Assembly (NCBI RefSeq): GCF_014522265.1
Contig: NZ_CP017024.1
Span: forward strand, 1,268,001-1,332,000
Direction of reading: 5' to 3'
Length of the DNA stretch: 64,000 bases
Source: Pseudomonas oryzihabitans
GTDB lineage: Bacteria; Pseudomonadota; Gammaproteobacteria; Pseudomonadales; Pseudomonadaceae
Position 1 is the first letter of the stretch. The number at the start of each line of letters is the position of its first letter. The notes below the pieces were generated by a model. The model was not told where the DNA came from. It made no database searches and saw only the letters and a list, made by a program, of their open reading frames with translations. The translations under genes and the position numbers were made by a program. Shown piece after piece: positions 47,248 to 58,531 of this stretch.

Positions 47248-47577
47248 ATGGAGATCCTGTTCTGCACGGCCCTCGGGGTGCTCACCGCCAGCGGCGTGTA
47301 CCTGCTGCTCCGGGCGCGCCTCTATCCGGTGGTGCTCGGCCTCACCCTGCTCTCCTACGCGGTCAACCTCTTCCTGTTCGCCATGGGCCGCCTGCGCACC
47401 GGCGTGCCGGCGGTGATCGGCAAGGCCGCCGAGCAGGCCGATCCGGTGCCCCAGGCGCTGGTGCTCACCGCCATCGTCATCGGCTTCGCCATGACCGCCT
47501 TCGTGGTCGCCCTGTCGCTGCGTGCCCTGGGCGAATTGCGCACCGACCACGTGGATGGCGAGGAGCCGCGCCGATGA
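47248..47577 (+). CDS. shaC: Cation/H+ antiporter subunit C
   Basis: A 109-residue NuoK-like three-helix membrane protein (MEILFCTALGVLTASGVYLLL; LVLTAIVIGFAMTAFVVALSLRA, with the conserved VLTAIVIG). Starts one base after the shaA stop and overlaps shaD by 4 bases. Confidence 0.93.
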   Translation: MEILFCTALGVLTASGVYLLLRARLYPVVLGLTLLSYAVNLFLFAMGRLRTGVPAVIGKAAEQADPVPQALVLTAIVIGFAMTAFVVALSLRALGELRTDHVDGEEPRR

Positions 47578-49073
47578 AGCACCTGATCATCCTGCCGATC
47601 CTCGTGCCGCTGTTCATGGGCGCCCTCCTGCTCATGCGCCCGCGGCTGTCCGCCCGTACCGCGCGCCGGCTATCGCTGCTCGCCACCGCGACCCTGCTGC
47701 CACTGGCGCTGCTGCTCCTGCAGCGGGCCGGCAGCGGCCAACTGGAGGTCTATGCCCTCGGCGACTGGCCGGCGCCCTTCGGCATCGTCCTGCTGCTGGA
47801 TCGCCTGGCCGCGCTGATGCTGTCTACCGTCGCCGTACTGGCCGCGGGCGCGGCGCTCTACGCCTGCCGCGGCGACGACGCGCGCGGTCCGGATTTCCAC
47901 GCGCTGTTCCAGTTCCAGTTGCTGGGTATCAACGGCGCCTTCCTCACCGGCGACCTGTTCAATCTCTTCGTCTTCTTCGAGATCCTGCTGATCGCCTCCT
48001 ATGCCCTGCTGGTGCACGGCGCCGGCCCCGCGCGGGTACGCGCCGGCCTGCACTACGTGGTGCTCAACCTGGCGGGCTCGGCGCTGTTCCTGATCGGCAT
48101 CGGCCTGCTCTACGGCCTGCTCGGTACCCTGAACCTGGCCGACCTCGGCCTGAGGGTCGCCAGCGCCGACCCCGAGCGCGCGCCCCTGTTGGCCGCCGCG
48201 GGCTTCCTGCTGCTGGTGGTATTCGGCCTCAAGGGCGCCATCCTGCCGCTGTACTTCTGGCTGCCCAGCGCCTATTCGGCGGCCAGTGCGCCGGTCGCCG
48301 CCCTGTTCGCCATCATGACCAAGGTCGGGCTCTACGCCATCGTCCGCGTCTTCCTGCTGGTGTTCGGCGCGGCCGCCGGGCCCCTGGCCCACTACGTGCT
48401 GCCCTGGCTCTGGCCACTGGCGGCGGTCACCCTGGCCGCCGGCGTATTCGGTGCCCTGGCCGCCCACCATCTCAAGGCCCTGCTCGGCTACCTGGTGGTC
48501 ATCTCGGTGGGTATGCTGCTGACCGGCGTGGCCCTGGGCAGCGTCTCCGGCTTGGCCGCCACGCTGTTCTATCTGGTCCACAGCACCTGGATCGCCGGCG
48601 CCCTGTTCCTGCTGGCGGATCTCATCGCCCAGCAGCGTGGCGGGCAAGGCGACCTGCTCAAGAGCGGTCCGCCGCTACGTCATCCACGGTTGCTCGGCGG
48701 CCTGTTCTTTCTCGGGGCGATCTCCGTTGCCGGCCTGCCGCCCTTCCCCGGCTTTCTCGGCAAGGTGATGCTCTTGCAGGCCACCGGTACCGCCTGGCCG
48801 GCACTGATCATCTGGCCGGTGGTGCTGCTCGGCGGGCTGGGCATGCTCATCGCCCTGTCTCGTGCCGGGACCACGCTGTTCTGGCGCGGCAAGGGCGCGA
48901 CCCTGGACGTGCGCCTCGATCCCGTCCAGCTCGCCGCCACCCTCGGCCTGCTGCTGGGCAGCCCGCTGCTGATGGCGCTGGCGGCGCCGCTGCATGGCTA
49001 TGTCCTGGAGACCGCCCGGCAACTGCTGGACGTCGCACCCTACTTTGACATCGTCCAGGGGGTTGGCCCATGA
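47574..49073 (+). CDS. shaD: Cation/H+ antiporter subunit D
   Basis: A 499-residue NuoN/NuoL-like membrane subunit with about 14 helices. Proton-translocation motifs include LFNLFVFFEILLIASYALLVHG (key Glu) and LKGAILPLYFWLPSAYSAASAPVAALFAIMTKVG (key Lys; quoted in parts: LPSAYSAASAPVAALFA). Overlaps shaC and shaE by 4 bases each. Confidence 0.95.
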   Translation: MKHLIILPILVPLFMGALLLMRPRLSARTARRLSLLATATLLPLALLLLQRAGSGQLEVYALGDWPAPFGIVLLLDRLAALMLSTVAVLAAGAALYACRGDDARGPDFHALFQFQLLGINGAFLTGDLFNLFVFFEILLIASYALLVHGAGPARVRAGLHYVVLNLAGSALFLIGIGLLYGLLGTLNLADLGLRVASADPERAPLLAAAGFLLLVVFGLKGAILPLYFWLPSAYSAASAPVAALFAIMTKVGLYAIVRVFLLVFGAAAGPLAHYVLPWLWPLAAVTLAAGVFGALAAHHLKALLGYLVVISVGMLLTGVALGSVSGLAATLFYLVHSTWIAGALFLLADLIAQQRGGQGDLLKSGPPLRHPRLLGGLFFLGAISVAGLPPFPGFLGKVMLLQATGTAWPALIIWPVVLLGGLGMLIALSRAGTTLFWRGKGATLDVRLDPVQLAATLGLLLGSPLLMALAAPLHGYVLETARQLLDVAPYFDIVQGVGP

Positions 49074-49573
49074 AGCGCTGGCGCCTGCTGCCACACCCGC
49101 TGCTTACCGTCCTGCTGACCCTAACCTGGCTGCTGCTCAACAACAGCCTGAGTCTCGGCCAGCTGCTGCTGGGCCTGCTGCTCGGCTGGGGCATCCCGTT
49201 GCTCTGCCAGGACTTCCTGCTGCACGCCCCTCGCTTGCGCCGTCCCCTGCTCCTGCTGCGCTACATGCTGATGGTGCTGTACGACATCATCGTCGCCAAT
49301 CTGCACGTCGCGCGGCTGGTGCTGGGCCGGACCGAGGCGCTCAAGCCGGCGTTCATCGAGGTCCCCATCGACATCGAGGACGAATTCCTGCTCACCCTGC
49401 TCGCCTGCGTGGTGTCCCTCACCCCCGGCACCGTTTCGTCCGGCCTCAGCGGCGATCGCAAGACCCTGCTGCTGCACGGTCTCGATGTCGCGGACAAGGA
49501 CGAGGTGATCCGCCAGGTCAAGACGCGCTATGAAGCCCCGCTCAAGGAGATCTTCGAATGCTCACCTACGTGA
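49070..49573 (+). CDS. shaE: Cation/H+ antiporter subunit E
   Basis: 167 residues of the MrpE family: two N-terminal helices (LLTLTWLLLNNSLSLGQLLLG) and a soluble C-terminal part with LLACVVSLTPGTVSSGLS, the family signature. It stabilises the complex. Overlaps shaD by 4 and shaF by 16 bases. Confidence 0.93.
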   Translation: MKRWRLLPHPLLTVLLTLTWLLLNNSLSLGQLLLGLLLGWGIPLLCQDFLLHAPRLRRPLLLLRYMLMVLYDIIVANLHVARLVLGRTEALKPAFIEVPIDIEDEFLLTLLACVVSLTPGTVSSGLSGDRKTLLLHGLDVADKDEVIRQVKTRYEAPLKEIFECSPT

Positions 49574-49827
49574 CCCTGCTGTGTATGGGGATGATGGGCG
49601 TGGCCGCCGTCCTCAACGTCTATCGCCTGGTGAAGGGACCGGACATCCCGGATCGGGTGCTGGCGCTGGATACGCTCTATATCAATGTCCTGGCGATCAT
49701 CATCCTGTTCGGCATCTGGCTGGCCACCGACGTCTTCTTCGAAGCGGCGCTGCTCATCGCCGTGACCGGCTTCGTCGGCACCGTGGCGCTGGGCAAGCAC
49801 ATGCTGCATGGCGAAATCATCGACTGA
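49558..49827 (+). CDS. shaF: Cation/H+ antiporter subunit F
   Basis: 89-residue three-helix protein of the MrpF family; signature RLVKGPDIPDRVLALDTLYIN (family RxxxGPxxxDRVxAxD). Starts inside shaE. It is separated from shaG by a 171-base gap that holds a palindromic element. Confidence 0.93.
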   Translation: MLTYVTLLCMGMMGVAAVLNVYRLVKGPDIPDRVLALDTLYINVLAIIILFGIWLATDVFFEAALLIAVTGFVGTVALGKHMLHGEIID

Positions 49828-49833
49828 GAACCT

Positions 49834-49986
49834 ATCCCTGATCAGCTGCGCGTCGGCCAAGCGGCGTTGAAAAGACTTTCGGAATGCTCATTTACCATTC
49901 GTAAACTCGGGCGCGAGTCCGATCCGCTTCCTCAAGTCTTTTCGCCTTGCTTGGCTCTAGCTCGCAAGATCATGAACAGCTTCTAG
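49834..49986. repeat. ~150-bp palindromic element, copy 2, inside the sha operon
   Basis: Same family as 32333-32467. Arms TGATC (49839) with GATCA (49968); AAAAGACTT (49870-49878) with AAGTCTTTT (49934-49942); apex TTTA-N7-TAAA. A 15-base insertion (GGGCGCGAGTCCGAT) after TAAACTC distinguishes it. It splits shaF from shaG. Confidence 0.85.
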
Positions 49987-49998
49987 AGAGGAAAATCC

Positions 49999-50328
49999 AT
50001 GCCCTTCTGGCTCGAACTCCTGATCTGCGCCCTGCTGCTCATCGGCAGCAGCTTCGCCCTTATCGGCGCCATCGGCCTGTACCGGCTGCCGGACTTCTTC
50101 ATGCGCCTGCACGGTCCGACCAAGGCCACCACCCTGGGCGTGGGCAGCACCATCGTCGCCTCGATGCTGTTCTTCAGCGTCCAGGGCGAGGGCCTCAGCC
50201 TGCACGAACTGCTGATCGCCCTGTTCATCTTCATCACCGCGCCGGTCAGCGCCCACATGCTGGCGCGCGCCGCCATCCAGCAGAAGGTCAGGCAGGTCGA
50301 GCGTACCGACGGCCGGCCCTGGCGCTAG
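49999..50328 (+). CDS. shaG: Cation/H+ antiporter subunit G
   Basis: 109 residues, three helices, MrpG family: GAIGLYRLPDFFMRLHGPTKATTLG is the signature (Gly-x-Tyr/Leu-Arg-hydrophobic-Pro-Asp-x-x-x-Arg-x-His). The AGAGAGGA-type ribosome-binding site is at 49984-49991. Last gene of the operon and the only one not overlapping or abutting its neighbour. Confidence 0.93.
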   Translation: MPFWLELLICALLLIGSSFALIGAIGLYRLPDFFMRLHGPTKATTLGVGSTIVASMLFFSVQGEGLSLHELLIALFIFITAPVSAHMLARAAIQQKVRQVERTDGRPWR

Positions 50329-50379
50329 GACTGGCTACGGCCCGCTCATCGCGCCCGGGCGGTCGGGCTACAGGCGGTC

Positions 50380-51957
50380 CTAGCGACCGCCGCTGACCTT
50401 GCTGAAGTCCTGGCGGCCGAAGGGATTGGGCTGATAGCCCTCGACGCCTTTATTGGCCAGCACCGTCACCGTCGGGTGCGCCAGCGGCAGCCACAGCGCC
50501 TGGTCGTGGATGATGCGCTGCGCCTGGTGATACACCGTGGCGCGTGCCATCTGGTCGGACAGGGTCTTGCCCTTGCTGATGGCGCCATCCAGGGTCTTGT
50601 CGCAATAGCGGGCGAAATTCAGCCCCGACTGCACCGAGGCGCAGGAGAATTGCGGCGTCAAGTAGTTGTCCGGATCACCGTTGTCGCCGGCCCAGCCCAT
50701 GAACAGCAGGTCGTGCTCGCCGGTCTTGGCGCGGCGGATCAGTTCGCCCCACTCGATCACCTGGATCTGCGCATCGACGCCGATCTTCTTCAGGTCGGCC
50801 TGCAGCATCTGGGCACCCAGTTGCGGATTGGGATTGAGCAGGCTGCCGCTGGGGCGCGTCCAGATGGTGGTCTTGAAGCCGTCCTTGAGGCCCGCCTGGG
50901 CCAGCAGCGTCTTGGCCTTGGCCGGGTCATAGGGGTAGGCCGGCACGTCCTTGGCATAGCCCCAGGTGGTGGGCGGATAGACGTTGTCGGCGGCCACCGC
51001 GGTGTCCTGGAACACCGCCTTCAGATAGCTCTGCTTGTCGAACGCCAGGTTGATGGCCTGGCGCACCTTGATGTTGTCCAGCGGCGGATGGCTGGTGTTG
51101 ATGCCGACGAAGGCGGTCATGAAGGCCGGCGTCTGCAGCACCTGCAGGCTCTTGTCCTCCTGGGCGCTCTGCAGATCCTGGGGCTTGGGCGACAGGGCGA
51201 TCTGGCACTCGCCGCGCTTGAGTCGCTGCAGGCGCACCGCCGAATCCGGGGTGATGGCATAGATCAGCCCATCCAGCTTGGGCTTGCCGGCAAAGTAGTC
51301 CGGATTGGCGGCGTAGCGCACCGCGGCATCCTTCTGGTAGCGCTTGAAGACGAAGGGACCGGTGCCTATGGGTTCGTCATTGAGCTGGGCGGTCTTGCCG
51401 GCCTTGAGCAACTGCTCGGCGTATTCGGCGGAATAGATGGAGGCGAAGCCCATGCTCAGGGTCGACAAAAAGGTGGCGTCCGGGCTGTTGAGCACGATGC
51501 GCACGCCGAGGTCACTGGTCTTTTCCACGCTCTTGATCAGCTTGGGCCACTGCATCGACTGGGCATGGGGATAGCCGCTCTTGGCCACCGCGTGCCAGGG
51601 GTGATCCTTTTCCAGCATGCGCTGGAAGCTGAACACCACGTCGTCGGCGGTCAGGGTACGGCTGGGAGTGAAGTAGTCGGTGTGGTGAAACTTCACGTCC
51701 GGCCGCAGGGCGAAATCATAGGTCAGGCCGTCGCTCGATACCGTCCAGCTCTGCGCCAGGCTCGGCACCAGCTTGGCTTCGCTGGCGTCGTATTCCACCA
51801 GGCGATTCATCAGCACGTCGGCCGAGGCATTGGTGGTGGTCAGGGAGTTGTACTGCACCACGTCGAATCCATCCGGACTGGCTTCGGTACAGACGCTGAG
51901 CGTGGCGGCCTGCGCCAGCAGGGGCGCGAAGAGCAGAGGCAAGGCGGCGAGACGCAT
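50380..51957 (-). CDS. Peptide ABC transporter substrate-binding protein (DppA/OppA family)
   Basis: 525 residues with a signal peptide (MRLAALPLLFAPLLAQA) and the family-5 solute-binding fold: LVPSLAQSWTVSSDGLTYDF, FHHTDYFTPSRTLTADDVVFS, and KIGVDAQIQVIEWGELIRRAKTGEHDL are typical of dipeptide receptors (Cys near residue 25 matches DppA's disulfide). Orphan, with no permease genes next to it. ATG at 51957 has AAGGA 8 bases before it; an upstream start at 52011 would extend it out of the signal peptide. Confidence 0.88.
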   Translation of the reverse strand: MRLAALPLLFAPLLAQAATLSVCTEASPDGFDVVQYNSLTTTNASADVLMNRLVEYDASEAKLVPSLAQSWTVSSDGLTYDFALRPDVKFHHTDYFTPSRTLTADDVVFSFQRMLEKDHPWHAVAKSGYPHAQSMQWPKLIKSVEKTSDLGVRIVLNSPDATFLSTLSMGFASIYSAEYAEQLLKAGKTAQLNDEPIGTGPFVFKRYQKDAAVRYAANPDYFAGKPKLDGLIYAITPDSAVRLQRLKRGECQIALSPKPQDLQSAQEDKSLQVLQTPAFMTAFVGINTSHPPLDNIKVRQAINLAFDKQSYLKAVFQDTAVAADNVYPPTTWGYAKDVPAYPYDPAKAKTLLAQAGLKDGFKTTIWTRPSGSLLNPNPQLGAQMLQADLKKIGVDAQIQVIEWGELIRRAKTGEHDLLFMGWAGDNGDPDNYLTPQFSCASVQSGLNFARYCDKTLDGAISKGKTLSDQMARATVYHQAQRIIHDQALWLPLAHPTVTVLANKGVEGYQPNPFGRQDFSKVSGGR

Positions 51958-52183
51958 AGAACGATTCCTTGTGGATCCGAAGTGGGCAAACGGCGCCCGG
52001 GTGGCTGGCAACGGCTGACGGGCGCCGCGGGCGGTCGTCTGACGGACGTGGATTGAAAATGGCAGTCGCTCTAAACTAGACCACCCGTCCGTCCGTCACA
52101 ATGCTTCTGACCGACGAACGGTTGGCATTCCGGCCGGGCTCGCATAGCGCCCGGTGTGCGGGCATTTCATCCGTCGCCCTACC
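51958..52183. other. Intergenic region between the peptide-binding gene and the rpmB promoter
   Basis: No gene is visible. Short direct repeats of CCGTC occur near 52085-52100; otherwise unremarkable. Confidence 0.4.
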
Positions 52184-52212
52184 TTGTTATGCCAGAGTAC
52201 TTCTGGTATAAA
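52184..52212 (+). promoter_or_regulatory. Sigma-70 promoter of rpmB-rpmG
   Basis: TTGTTA (52184-52189), 17-base spacer, TATAAA (52207-52212), about 140 bases before rpmB. Close to consensus, as expected for a ribosomal protein promoter. Confidence 0.8.
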
Positions 52213-52348
52213 ACAGCGCTCTTTTTTCGGGGTATGGCCGCTTCAGGTCCCCGGCATTTGCCGGCTCTCCCCGTCAAAACAGGAATCAATACAGTTACAA
52301 GCGGCCAACCCATGCCGGGTTTGGCATGAGGTTTATGAGGGCTGAGCC

Positions 52349-52585
52349 ATGTCGAGAGTTTGCCAAGTAACCGGTAAGGGTCCGATTACTGGGAACAACG
52401 TTTCCCACGCTAACAACAAAACCCGTCGTCGTTTCCTGCCGAATCTGCAGCACCACCGTTTCTGGGTAGAATCCGAGAAGCGCTTCGTGCGTCTGCGCGT
52501 TTCTGCCAAGGGCATGCGTATCATCGACAAGCGCGGTATCGAAACCGTACTGTCCGAGCTGCGTAGCCGCGGCGAAAAATTCTAA
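52349..52585 (+). CDS. rpmB: 50S ribosomal protein L28
   Basis: 78 residues: [29 protein letters not shown]-type start ([11 protein letters not shown]) and a basic C-terminus ending RSRGEKF. The GC content and codon use are lower than in neighbours, as usual for ribosomal protein genes. It is followed by rpmG after 11 bases. Confidence 0.98.
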   Translation: MSRVCQVTGKGPITGNNVSHANNKTRRRFLPNLQHHRFWVESEKRFVRLRVSAKGMRIIDKRGIETVLSELRSRGEKF

Positions 52586-52596
52586 GGGGATTCGTC

Positions 52597-52752
52597 ATGC
52601 GTGAATTGATCCGTTTGATTTCCAGTGCCGGTACCGGCCACTTCTACACCACTGACAAGAACAAGCGCACCAAGCCCGAAAAGATCGAAATCAAGAAATT
52701 CGATCCGGTCGTGCGCAAGCATGTCATGTACAAGGAAGGCAAGATCAAGTAA
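52597..52752 (+). CDS. rpmG: 50S ribosomal protein L33
   Basis: 51 residues ([20 protein letters not shown]... [11 protein letters not shown]). The zinc-binding Cys pairs of the C+ form are absent, so this is the C- type. Too short for usual open-frame cut-offs. Ends at a strong terminator. Confidence 0.97.
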   Translation: MRELIRLISSAGTGHFYTTDKNKRTKPEKIEIKKFDPVVRKHVMYKEGKIK

Positions 52753-52772
52753 TTGATCGCCCCTTGAACAGG

Positions 52773-52797
52773 AAACCCGCCTCGGCGGGTTTTTTGT
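52773..52797 (+). terminator. Intrinsic terminator after rpmG
   Basis: AAACCCGC / GCGGGTTT stem with CTCG loop followed by six T. Confidence 0.92.
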
Positions 52798-52846
52798 TGT
52801 CTGGCGTCTGGCCCGGCGGCGGGCACCGCCGGGCCAGATCAGCGGC

Positions 52847-54241
52847 TTACTTGAACTGGCCGGTCAGCTCGCGCAGGGCGGCTTCGGCGCCAAGGATCTT
52901 CTGCATGCATTCCCGCGCCTTGGTCGGATCGATGCTCAGGCGCGCATAGAGGTCGTCGGGAATCGGCTGGGCCGGGCCGTTGCCGATGCCCTCGGCACGC
53001 AGCAGCTGCACGGCGAGGAAGATCAGGTTGGGATAGACCGCCTGCTCGCCTTGGTAGCCCGGATCGCCCTGGAAGCGCAGCGCCGTCACCACCTCTTCGG
53101 GCATCTCCCAGCAGCGCATCAGGGCCGCGCCGATCTGCTCGCGGGTGATGCCCAGCAGGTGGTGCTCGACCACCTGGTGATCGAGCTGGCGGTTGGCCTC
53201 CAGATGGCGGCAGATCAGCGAGAAGTGCGGCGGAAAGACGTGGGCCAGCACCAGATAGCCGAAGTTGTGCAGCAGGCCGCCGAGATAGGCCAGGCCCATC
53301 TCCGGTCGCTCCGCACGCGGCATGGCGCGCGCCAGGCCCTCGATCAGGGCGGCGGTGTAGATGGCCTGCTTCCAGTAGGGCGTCTCGTTCTGCGCCTGGT
53401 CGCTGGGCAGGCTCAGGGTCTTGCCCAGGGCCAGGCCCAGGGCCAGGTTGATCACCAGGTCGAAGCCCAGCACCCGCACGATGGCATCTTCCACCGAGCG
53501 GATCTTGCCAGGCGCGGCATAGTAGGGCGAGGCGGCCCAGCTGATCACCTGGGCCGCCAGCGCCGGATCTGTCTCCACCACATTGGCCAGGTCGTCCACC
53601 GTGGCGTCGGGGTCGACCCGCAGCTTGATGACCTTTTCCGCGGTCTTGGACAGCGGCGGGATTTCCAGCGTCTCTTCCAGGCGCTGCCGGATGCGTCGCG
53701 CGGTGAAGGCGGTGGCGGCATGGAGAATTTCCGCCTCGTCGCGCTCCGGTTGCCGCAGATTGGGCTGGATACCGGCCGCCGGGATGCCGAAGCTGCCGGC
53801 GGTGGCCTGATTCAGCAGGCGCCTATAGTCAGATGTTTCAACTTCCAGTAGCAGCGAGCGCTCACCGGATTCCAGCAGCAGCCGGGGCGCATCCAGCAGG
53901 CGCTCGTCATACAGGCAGGGGGAATTGGTCAGCGACGGCAGCCCTGGCAGGACATCCAGTTCGTAGCGCTCGAGGGTGCGCATCAGCCGCTCCGGCGCCA
54001 CCACCGCCAGCTGCCGCCCGGTGAATTCCACCAGCCGGCGCAGATCCAGCAACTGATCCTCGGGCAGCAGCACCAGCAGCATGCCGACGCTGTCGCTCAG
54101 GAGCACCGTATGCACCCGATTCGCCTGCGGCTGGCGCGTCGTCGCCGGGGTGGGTCGGTAGGCAAGGTTCAACTGGGCAAGCAACTGCTGGATCGAAGGG
54201 GGGACTTCAGGGAGGGGCGAAGCGAGCGCTACATCGGTCAT
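52847..54241 (-). CDS. HDOD domain protein with N-terminal YbaK/aminoacyl-deacylase-like domain
   Basis: 464 residues. Residues ~15-165 resemble the YbaK/ProX fold that deacylates misacylated tRNA (VHTVLLSDSVGMLLVLLPEDQLLDL). Residues ~200-400 form an HDOD domain (IPPLSKTAEKVIKLRVDPDATVDDL start, YLGGLLHNFGYLVLAHVFP with HN instead of HD), a metal-free relative of HD-GYP phosphodiesterases used in signalling scaffolds. The same fusion lies next to recG in P. aeruginosa (PA5346 by recollection). ATG 54241 has GAGGAA upstream; 54280 is an alternative. Confidence 0.85.
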   Translation of the reverse strand: MTDVALASPLPEVPPSIQQLLAQLNLAYRPTPATTRQPQANRVHTVLLSDSVGMLLVLLPEDQLLDLRRLVEFTGRQLAVVAPERLMRTLERYELDVLPGLPSLTNSPCLYDERLLDAPRLLLESGERSLLLEVETSDYRRLLNQATAGSFGIPAAGIQPNLRQPERDEAEILHAATAFTARRIRQRLEETLEIPPLSKTAEKVIKLRVDPDATVDDLANVVETDPALAAQVISWAASPYYAAPGKIRSVEDAIVRVLGFDLVINLALGLALGKTLSLPSDQAQNETPYWKQAIYTAALIEGLARAMPRAERPEMGLAYLGGLLHNFGYLVLAHVFPPHFSLICRHLEANRQLDHQVVEHHLLGITREQIGAALMRCWEMPEEVVTALRFQGDPGYQGEQAVYPNLIFLAVQLLRAEGIGNGPAQPIPDDLYARLSIDPTKARECMQKILGAEAALRELTGQFK

Positions 54242-54316
54242 GGCATTTTCTTCCTCACGTACACCCTGGAGTATAACCATTCGGCTCCGCAGGTAGCGTC
54301 GTCTGTATAAGCTTTG

Positions 54317-56388
<2,072 letters not shown>

Positions 56389-56392
<4 letters not shown>

Positions 56393-57321
56393 GCCGGCTG
56401 CACGACGCCCTTGGCTTCAGGCCGTGCCACCGAGCACAGGCGGACCGAGTCGGCCAGGACCTCGATGGCCTTGGGCCGCGGAAAGCTGGCGCGCCAGGCG
56501 ATGGCCACGGTGCGGTAGGGCACCGGCCGCTCGAAGGGCCGTACCTCGATGATCCCGGGGGCATAGTGGTGACTCTCCACCGCCGAGAACGGCAGCACCG
56601 AGACGCCCAGGCCCGAGGCCACCATGTGGCGGATGGTTTCCAGCGAAGACGACTCCACCGTGGAATTCTTGTTTTCCTCGTGCTTGCGCACGGTCGGACA
56701 GGCTTCCAGGACCTGGTCGCGGAAGCAGTGGCCTTCGCCCAGCAGCAGCAGGCTCTTGTCGCTCAGCTGGTTCTGCGGAATGGTCTTGAGCTTGGTCCAG
56801 GGGTGCCGCGCCGGCATCATCACGTAGAAGGGCTCGTCGTACAGCGGCAGGGTCAGGACGTCCGGCTCGTTGAACGGCAGGGCGAGAATGACGGCATCCA
56901 GCTCACCGGTGCGCAGCTTGTCGCGCAGCAGGTGGGTGAAGTTTTCCTCGATGTACAGCGGCATCTCCGGCGCCACGCGGTTGAGCTGCGGGATGAGGTG
57001 CGGAAAGAGATAGGGCCCGATGGTATAGATGGCGCCGATCTTCAGCGGCGCGGTGAGCTGGTTCTTGCCGGCCTGGGCCAGTTCGCGGATGCCCTGGGCC
57101 TGCTCCAGCACCTTCTGCGCCTGGGCGACGATGCCCTCGCCGGTGGGGGTGAGGCGCACGGCACTCTTGCTGCGCTCGAAGATCAGAATGCCCAGCTCGT
57201 CCTCGAGCTTCTTGACGCCCACCGACAGCGTCGGCTGGCTGACGTGGCAACGCTCGGCAGCTCGGCCAAAGTGCTGTTCCTGGGCGAGCGTGACGATATA
57301 GCGCAGTTCAGTCAGGGTCAT
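56389..57321 (-). CDS. oxyR: Hydrogen peroxide-sensing LysR regulator OxyR
   Basis: A 310-residue LysR regulator. The redox Cys pair lies in GEGHCFRDQVLEACPTVRKHEE (Cys199 and Cys208 equivalents), forming the disulfide that switches it to an activator of catalases, ahp and trx genes. N-terminal wHTH: RYIVTLAQEQHFGRAAERCHVSQPTLS. ATG at 57321 gives MTLTELRY; upstream in-frame 57348 is unsupported. oxyR-recG order is conserved in Pseudomonas. Confidence 0.97.
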
Positions 57322-57472
57322 AGTCAAATTCCATGGGGTGCCGGCCAATCTTAGCGGCTGTCTCTATCAACGGCCAAGCGCGACGGGCAGCTGCCTGTTC
57401 TCCCGGGTTGGACCACAGCCGGGCGCAGGCTACCCTGGCCGTCTGTCCAGGCCTTTGCAGAAGGAAACACCG

Positions 57473-58318
57473 ATGAGCACCATCCTGATCGCCGGTTGCG
57501 GCGATGTCGGCAGCCGTCTTGGTCTGCAACTGGTCGCCCAGGGCCATCGCGTCTTCGGCCTCAGACGCAACGTCGCCGCCCTCCCCGCCCAGTTGCTGCC
57601 GGTCGCGGGCGATCTGGCCGTCCCCACGCCACCGGCCGCCTGGCCGCGGGAGCCCCTTGACCAGGTGGTCTATGCCACCGCCGCGACCCACCATGACGAA
57701 GCCGGCTATCGCGCCGCCTATGTCGATGGCCTGCGCCACCTGCTGGGTTGGCTGGCCGCCTGCGACCAGCATCCGCAACGCCTGCTGTTCGTCTCCAGCA
57801 GCGGCGTCTATGCCCAGGGCGATGGCGCCTGGGTCGACGAGACCGCCCCCGCCGAACCCGAGCGCTTTTCCGGGCGCATCCTGCGCGAGGCGGAGGATTT
57901 GGCGCTGGGCAGCGGCCTGCCCGCCAGCGTGGTCCGCCTGACCGGTATCTACGGACCGGGCCGCGAGGCGCTGCTGCGCCAGGTGCGCGAGGGCTCCCGG
58001 GTGACCCGCGAACCGCCGTTGTATGGCAATCGCATCCATGTCGAGGACGCCGCCGGCCTGCTGGCGCTGCTGCTGCAGCGGGATCGCGAAGGGATCGCCC
58101 TGGAAGCGCTCTATCTGGGCGTGGACGACGATCCGGCGCCGCTGGACGAGGTGGTGGACTGGCTGCGGGCGCGCCTGGGCATCACCTTCTGGTCCGACGA
58201 AGCCCAGCTGCGCCGCGCCGGCAGCAAGAGGTGCAGCAACGCCCGCGCCCGGGCGCTGGGCTGGACGCCCCGCTACCCCAGCTATCGCGAAGGCTACGCG
58301 GCCATTCTCGACCGCTGA
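57473..58318 (+). CDS. NAD-dependent epimerase/dehydratase-like protein (YeeZ-type SDR)
   Basis: 281 residues, extended short-chain dehydrogenase fold: NAD-binding ILIAGCGDVGSRLG at the start, VYATAATHHDEAGY, LLFVSSSGVYAQ, and VRLTGIYGPGREAL. The Tyr-x-x-x-Lys catalytic pair of active epimerases is not evident (SSGVYAQ lacks the Lys at +4), so catalysis is uncertain. ATG at 57473 has AGAAGGAA upstream. Divergent from oxyR; it may be an OxyR-linked gene only by position. Confidence 0.8.
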   Translation: MSTILIAGCGDVGSRLGLQLVAQGHRVFGLRRNVAALPAQLLPVAGDLAVPTPPAAWPREPLDQVVYATAATHHDEAGYRAAYVDGLRHLLGWLAACDQHPQRLLFVSSSGVYAQGDGAWVDETAPAEPERFSGRILREAEDLALGSGLPASVVRLTGIYGPGREALLRQVREGSRVTREPPLYGNRIHVEDAAGLLALLLQRDREGIALEALYLGVDDDPAPLDEVVDWLRARLGITFWSDEAQLRRAGSKRCSNARARALGWTPRYPSYREGYAAILDR

Positions 58319-58339
58319 AACGACGGAGCCCGGCGATGT

Positions 58340-58497
58340 GTGGTGCTTGAGAAGTTGACTGCACGATTTTTGGCGGCGCTTTTTCGGCCTGGTCGGCGTT
58401 GCCACTCCTTGCCATAGCTCTGCTATGACTCGTCGCGGCGCCTGGCCCAGACCAAAAAATCACTCACCAATTCTTGCGCGAACTTCTCAAACACCAC
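58340..58497. repeat. 158-bp nested palindromic element
   Basis: Ends GTGGTGCTTGAGAAGTTG (58340-58357) and GAACTTCTCAAACACCAC (58480-58497) are inverse complements with two mismatches. Inside: GATTTTTGG (58365) with CCAAAAAATC (58452), and apex CATAGC-TCT-GCTATG (58413-58427). It lies in the convergent gap after the epimerase-like gene and has the same outer-arm/inner-arm/apex layout as the elements at 32333 and 49834, but different sequence. Confidence 0.85.
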
Positions 58498-58531
58498 ACC
58501 GGCCGGGCTCTGGATTCAACTCACGATCCAC

